Shown here piece by piece: positions 5,762 to 8,213 of a stretch of 8,213 nucleotides of DNA (positions are counted from its first letter, which is position 1; every line of letters starts with the position of its first letter). The position numbers and the translations under genes are program-made. Source of the stretch: Tissierellia bacterium (lineage in GTDB: Bacteria > Bacillota_A > Clostridia > Tissierellales > Peptoniphilaceae); the NCBI GenBank assembly GCA_012513395.1, contig JAAZCH010000275.1, positions 1 through 8,213 of the forward strand, in the 5' to 3' direction. The notes under the pieces are model-generated. The model was not told where the DNA came from, made no database searches, and saw only the letters and a program-made list of their open reading frames with translations.

Positions 5762-7207
5762 ATGAAATATACTTCTACAAGAGACAATAAAGTAAATATC
5801 ACGGGAACTCAAGCTGTAATCAAAGGAATTTCAGATGAAGGAGGATTATTTCTTCCCAAAGAGTTTCCAACTATAAATATCCAAGATTTCAGAGGTTTGA
5901 CATATCAAGAAATAGCAATAAATATTTTAGAATTGTATTTTCCAGAGATTTCATATGAAGAATTAGAAAAAATTGTAAATAATTATAATTATAAATTTGA
6001 AAATTCAAAAGAAATCACACCGATAAAGACCTTTGATAATATTTCATTTCTAGAACTGTTTCATGGACCTACTAGTTCTTTTAAGGATATGGCCTTGAGT
6101 TTGCTGCCGGGTCTTATGAGAGCAGCATATGATGTAAATAATATAACAGAGAGATTATTAATTTTAACCGCTACATCAGGAGATACGGGAAGCGCTGCCC
6201 TTGAAGGTTTTAAATCCCAAGATAGGACAGAGATTGCTGTGTTTTATCCTGATGGAGGCGTATCGGATATACAAAAGCTTCAGATGGAACTCTCAGATGG
6301 TGGAAATGCTTCAGTTTTTTCCATAACTGGTAATTTCGATGATGCCCAAAGGTCTGTTAAAGAAATATTTGCTGACGATGACATAAAAGAAAATTGCCTA
6401 ATAAATAGAAAAAACTTAGGCTCAGCAAATTCCATAAATATCGCTAGACTAATATCTCAAATACCATATTATGTTTATTCATACGTCACTTTATTAGAAA
6501 AAGGAATCATAAAAGATGGGGAAAAAATAGATATAATTGTACCAACGGGAAATTTTGGAGACATATTAGCAGGAATATACGCAAAATTTATGGGCGTTCC
6601 TATAGAAAATGCAATATGCGCCTCTAACTCCAATGATGTGCTGACAGAATTTTTCAATACAGGATATTATAATGCTAACAGAGAATTTTTGAAAACTTTA
6701 ACACCCTCTATGGACATACTAATTTCTAGTAACCTAGAGAGATTCCTATACACTATCTCAAAAGGCGATTCAGAAGAAATAGTTTCCATCTATGATGAAT
6801 TAAAACAAAAAGGTTCTTTCAAGTTTCCTAGGAAATTACCTGATTATATCAAAGGAATTTCTGCAGATGATAAAAGAACGAAAGAGATAATAAAAGAAGT
6901 TTTTGAAAAACATAAATATTTAATAGACCCACATACAGCAGTTGCTTACGAAGGAGTTAGCCTTACGAAAAATCACGCACTAGTGGTGAGTACGGCAAGT
7001 CCATACAAGTTTCCAGATGCAATTTTAGAAGCTTTTGCCATTAAAATAGAAGGAAATTTGGAAGAAAAAATAAATAAGATTAATAATTTTACAAACTCTA
7101 AAATACCAGTGGCTATTGAAAATATGTTGGCTAAAGAAATTGAAGAAAAGCATCCGTTGAAAATTGGAGATATTAAGAAAAAAGTCATGGAAATTTTGGA
7201 GAGATAA
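5762..7207 (+). CDS. thrC: Threonine synthase
   Basis: This pyridoxal-phosphate enzyme converts O-phosphohomoserine to threonine and phosphate, the last step of the pathway. At 481 residues it belongs to the long E. coli/fungal-type class rather than the roughly 350-residue Bacillus-type. The N-terminal cap reads MKYTSTRD and later DEGGLFLP (25-32). The PLP lysine is Lys108 in FHGPTSSFKD (100-109). TATSGDTGSAA (136-146), NLGSANSIN (218-226), PTGNFGD (261-267, phosphate-binding), ICASNSND (285-292), TPSMDILISSNLER (314-327), DPHTAVAYEG (389-398) and STASPYKFP (410-418) are all as expected. It uses the product of the next gene (homoserine kinase). AAGAGG (5751-5756), overlapping the hom stop codon, is the ribosome binding site, so translation of hom and thrC may be linked. 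Confidence 0.96.
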   Translation: MKYTSTRDNKVNITGTQAVIKGISDEGGLFLPKEFPTINIQDFRGLTYQEIAINILELYFPEISYEELEKIVNNYNYKFENSKEITPIKTFDNISFLELFHGPTSSFKDMALSLLPGLMRAAYDVNNITERLLILTATSGDTGSAALEGFKSQDRTEIAVFYPDGGVSDIQKLQMELSDGGNASVFSITGNFDDAQRSVKEIFADDDIKENCLINRKNLGSANSINIARLISQIPYYVYSYVTLLEKGIIKDGEKIDIIVPTGNFGDILAGIYAKFMGVPIENAICASNSNDVLTEFFNTGYYNANREFLKTLTPSMDILISSNLERFLYTISKGDSEEIVSIYDELKQKGSFKFPRKLPDYIKGISADDKRTKEIIKEVFEKHKYLIDPHTAVAYEGVSLTKNHALVVSTASPYKFPDAILEAFAIKIEGNLEEKINKINNFTNSKIPVAIENMLAKEIEEKHPLKIGDIKKKVMEILER

Positions 7208-7208
7208 A

Positions 7209-8036
7209 ATGAAAATTAGAGTACCTGCAACTACAGCGAATATAGGACCAGGATTTGACACCATGGGAATAGCTTTAAACTTATATAATTACTTTGAATT
7301 AGAAGAAAAAAAAGAAAAGAAAACCTTGGCTGACATTGCCTTTGGAAAATATTTTGAATATATAGGAAAAGACATTCCAAATTATTCTGTAAAAATATTA
7401 GATTCAGAAATACCAATAGCCCGAGGATTAGGATCTTCTGCTAGTCTCATTGTAGGAGGAATTGCCCTTGCCAATAATCTAAACAATAATTATCTATCCG
7501 ATATAGAAATTTTGGAGATAGCAATAGAAGTAGAAGGTCATCCCGATAATGTTACACCAGCCATATTTGGAGGATTATGCGTTTCGGCAGTAAGAGACGA
7601 TAAAGCATTTTATTGCAAAAGGGAAATAGATGATAGTCTTAACTTTGTAACTTTCATACCTCCATATGAAGTTCCGACACAAAAGGCAAGAAGTGTCCTA
7701 CCTAAAGAAATCGACTATAAAAAGGCCATAGAAAATATGAGTAACACCGCCATGATAATTTCATTGATTGGAGAAAAAAATTATAAAGATTTAAGCAGTT
7801 TTCTCCATGACAATCTCCACGAACCCTTTAGAAAAGAATTGATAAAGGACTACGATTCAATAAAAGAAATTTCAAAAAATTATGGATCCATAGGAACATA
7901 TATAAGCGGCTCAGGACCTACTATGATTAGCCTAACATTGGAAGAAGATTTCATAGAAAAATTGAACGACGAAAAATTAAGCGATATTAAGATTTTAGAA
8001 TTAAAGTGTGACAATGAAGGATATGTTGTCCTTTAG
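7209..8036 (+). CDS. thrB: Homoserine kinase (GHMP family)
   Basis: This cytoplasmic kinase phosphorylates homoserine with ATP to give O-phosphohomoserine, the substrate of ThrC. The 275-residue protein is slightly shorter than the usual 300 or so. It opens with VPATTANIGPGFDTMGIAL (5-23), carries the GHMP ATP-binding motif PIARGLGSSAS (69-79), then GHPDNVTPAIFGG (110-122) and the C-terminal GHMP motif SGSGPTM (233-239). All three defining motifs are intact. The ATG at 7209 is chosen because the protein then begins MKIRVPATTANIGPG as in its family and GGAGAG (7198-7203) sits 5 nt upstream. An upstream ATG at 7164 would add 15 unrelated residues overlapping thrC. The ribosome binding site lies inside the last thrC codons and the gap is one base, which suggests translational coupling. 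Confidence 0.96.
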   Translation: MKIRVPATTANIGPGFDTMGIALNLYNYFELEEKKEKKTLADIAFGKYFEYIGKDIPNYSVKILDSEIPIARGLGSSASLIVGGIALANNLNNNYLSDIEILEIAIEVEGHPDNVTPAIFGGLCVSAVRDDKAFYCKREIDDSLNFVTFIPPYEVPTQKARSVLPKEIDYKKAIENMSNTAMIISLIGEKNYKDLSSFLHDNLHEPFRKELIKDYDSIKEISKNYGSIGTYISGSGPTMISLTLEEDFIEKLNDEKLSDIKILELKCDNEGYVVL

Positions 8037-8050
8037 TACTAATAACATGA

Positions 8051-8076
8051 GAGTGCTCGTTAATGGGCACTTTTTT
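8051..8076 (+). terminator. Intrinsic terminator ending the threonine operon
   Basis: GTGCTC (8053-8058) pairs with GGGCAC (8065-8070), including one T-G pair, around a 6-nt loop. Six T residues (8071-8076) follow. It begins about 15 nt after the thrB stop codon and no further gene lies before it, so thrB is the last gene of the unit. Confidence 0.85.
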
Positions 8077-8098
8077 ATATGAAAAAATAATGAAATAA

Positions 8099-8127
8099 TT
8101 TCATATGGATAAATGCTGTGGTATTAT
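8099..8127 (+). promoter_or_regulatory. Extended -10 promoter of the gene at the right edge
   Basis: TATTAT (8122-8127) differs from TATAAT at one position and is preceded by TGG (8119-8121), an extended -10 element. A weak -35, TTTCAT (8099-8104), lies 17 bp upstream. The predicted start is near 8134, inside the palindrome described separately, which is a classic place for a repressor site. Confidence 0.55.
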
Positions 8128-8142
8128 TACTAGTAATATTAC
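8121..8142. repeat. 22-bp near-perfect palindrome over the -10 and start site (candidate operator)
   Basis: The arms GTATTATTAC (8121-8130) and GTAATATTAC (8133-8142) flank a central TA and pair at 9 of 10 positions. The right arm is itself a perfect 10-bp palindrome. The site covers the -10 box and the predicted transcription start, as a repressor-binding site would. The cognate regulator family is not identifiable. The GT...AC ends recall GntR-type sites and the GTAAT/ATTAC halves recall Zur-type sites, but the spacing fits neither consensus well. Confidence 0.5.
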
Positions 8143-8143
8143 A

Positions 8144-8155
8144 GAAAACGTTTTC
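8144..8155. promoter_or_regulatory. Candidate LacI-family/CcpA (cre-like) operator
   Basis: GAAAACGTTTTC is a perfect 12-bp palindrome with the central CG typical of LacI-family operators. Its context AGAAAACGTTTTCC fits the cre consensus core (G, AA, CG, C positions) but misses the outermost T and A. It lies just downstream of the predicted start site, a position compatible with roadblock repression. Confidence 0.45.
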
Positions 8156-8180
8156 CTCAATCTATCTGAATTACGTCACT

Positions 8181-8194
8181 GTAATAAATATTAC
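8181..8194. repeat. 14-bp palindrome before the ribosome binding site
   Basis: GTAATA (8181-8186) and TATTAC (8189-8194) are exact inverted repeats around AA. The half-sites match those of the palindrome at 8121-8142, which suggests a second binding site for the same regulator. It ends two bases before the ribosome binding site AAGAGGG (8197-8203). Confidence 0.4.
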
Positions 8195-8209
8195 TTAAGA
8201 GGGATTTAT

Positions 8210-8213
8210 ATGA
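8210..8213 (+). CDS. Start of an unidentified gene, cut by the window edge
   Basis: An ATG at 8210 follows AAGAGGG (8197-8203) with 6 nt spacing and a promoter about 80 bp upstream. Only the start codon and one further base are in the window, so nothing can be said of the product. Confidence 0.5.

Noticed and set aside
7164..7208. Upstream ATG for homoserine kinase overlapping the end of thrC
   Set aside because: The extra 15 residues are just the thrC tail read in another frame. The ATG at 7209 has a properly spaced ribosome binding site and the conserved N-terminus.

Overview
The window is AT-rich, compact and carries strong AGGAGG-type ribosome binding sites, intrinsic terminators with U-tracts and a T-box leader. 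Together these point to a low-GC Gram-positive bacterium (Bacillota, Clostridia/Tissierellia-like). The species cannot be fixed from this sequence. The layout looks chromosomal, with no insertion sequence, phage gene, CRISPR array, tRNA or rRNA.

Left part (1-1380, + strand): a classical short-chain dehydrogenase/reductase that begins at the first base, an intrinsic terminator, then a small one-cysteine peroxiredoxin. A 17-bp perfect inverted repeat follows and probably ends transcription from both sides.

Middle part (1402-3070, - strand): a CPBP-family (Abi/Rce1-like) membrane protein and, upstream of it, a Mn-type superoxide dismutase with its own terminator and -10 box. The peroxiredoxin and superoxide dismutase make this a small antioxidant neighbourhood, although they are separate transcription units.

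Right part (3189-8076, + strand): a complete threonine-biosynthesis operon. A sigma-A-type promoter leads into a leader of about 217 nt that I read as a T-box riboswitch with a probable threonine specifier (ACC). Next come aspartate kinase, homoserine dehydrogenase, threonine synthase and homoserine kinase, tightly packed (gaps of 21, 9 and 1 nt), and a terminator. Aspartate-semialdehyde dehydrogenase, needed between the first two steps, is not here. The homoserine dehydrogenase lacks the usual C-terminal ACT domain. Control by threonine would therefore rest on the T-box and perhaps on the ACT-bearing aspartate kinase.

Right edge (8077-8213): the promoter region of a gene whose ATG lies at 8210. 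It has an extended -10 promoter overlapped by a 22-bp near-perfect palindrome, a separate 12-bp perfect palindrome resembling a LacI/CcpA-type operator, and a third palindrome just before the ribosome binding site. This dense operator region is the least explained part of the window. The rest is ordinary core metabolism and I found no clear new biological system.
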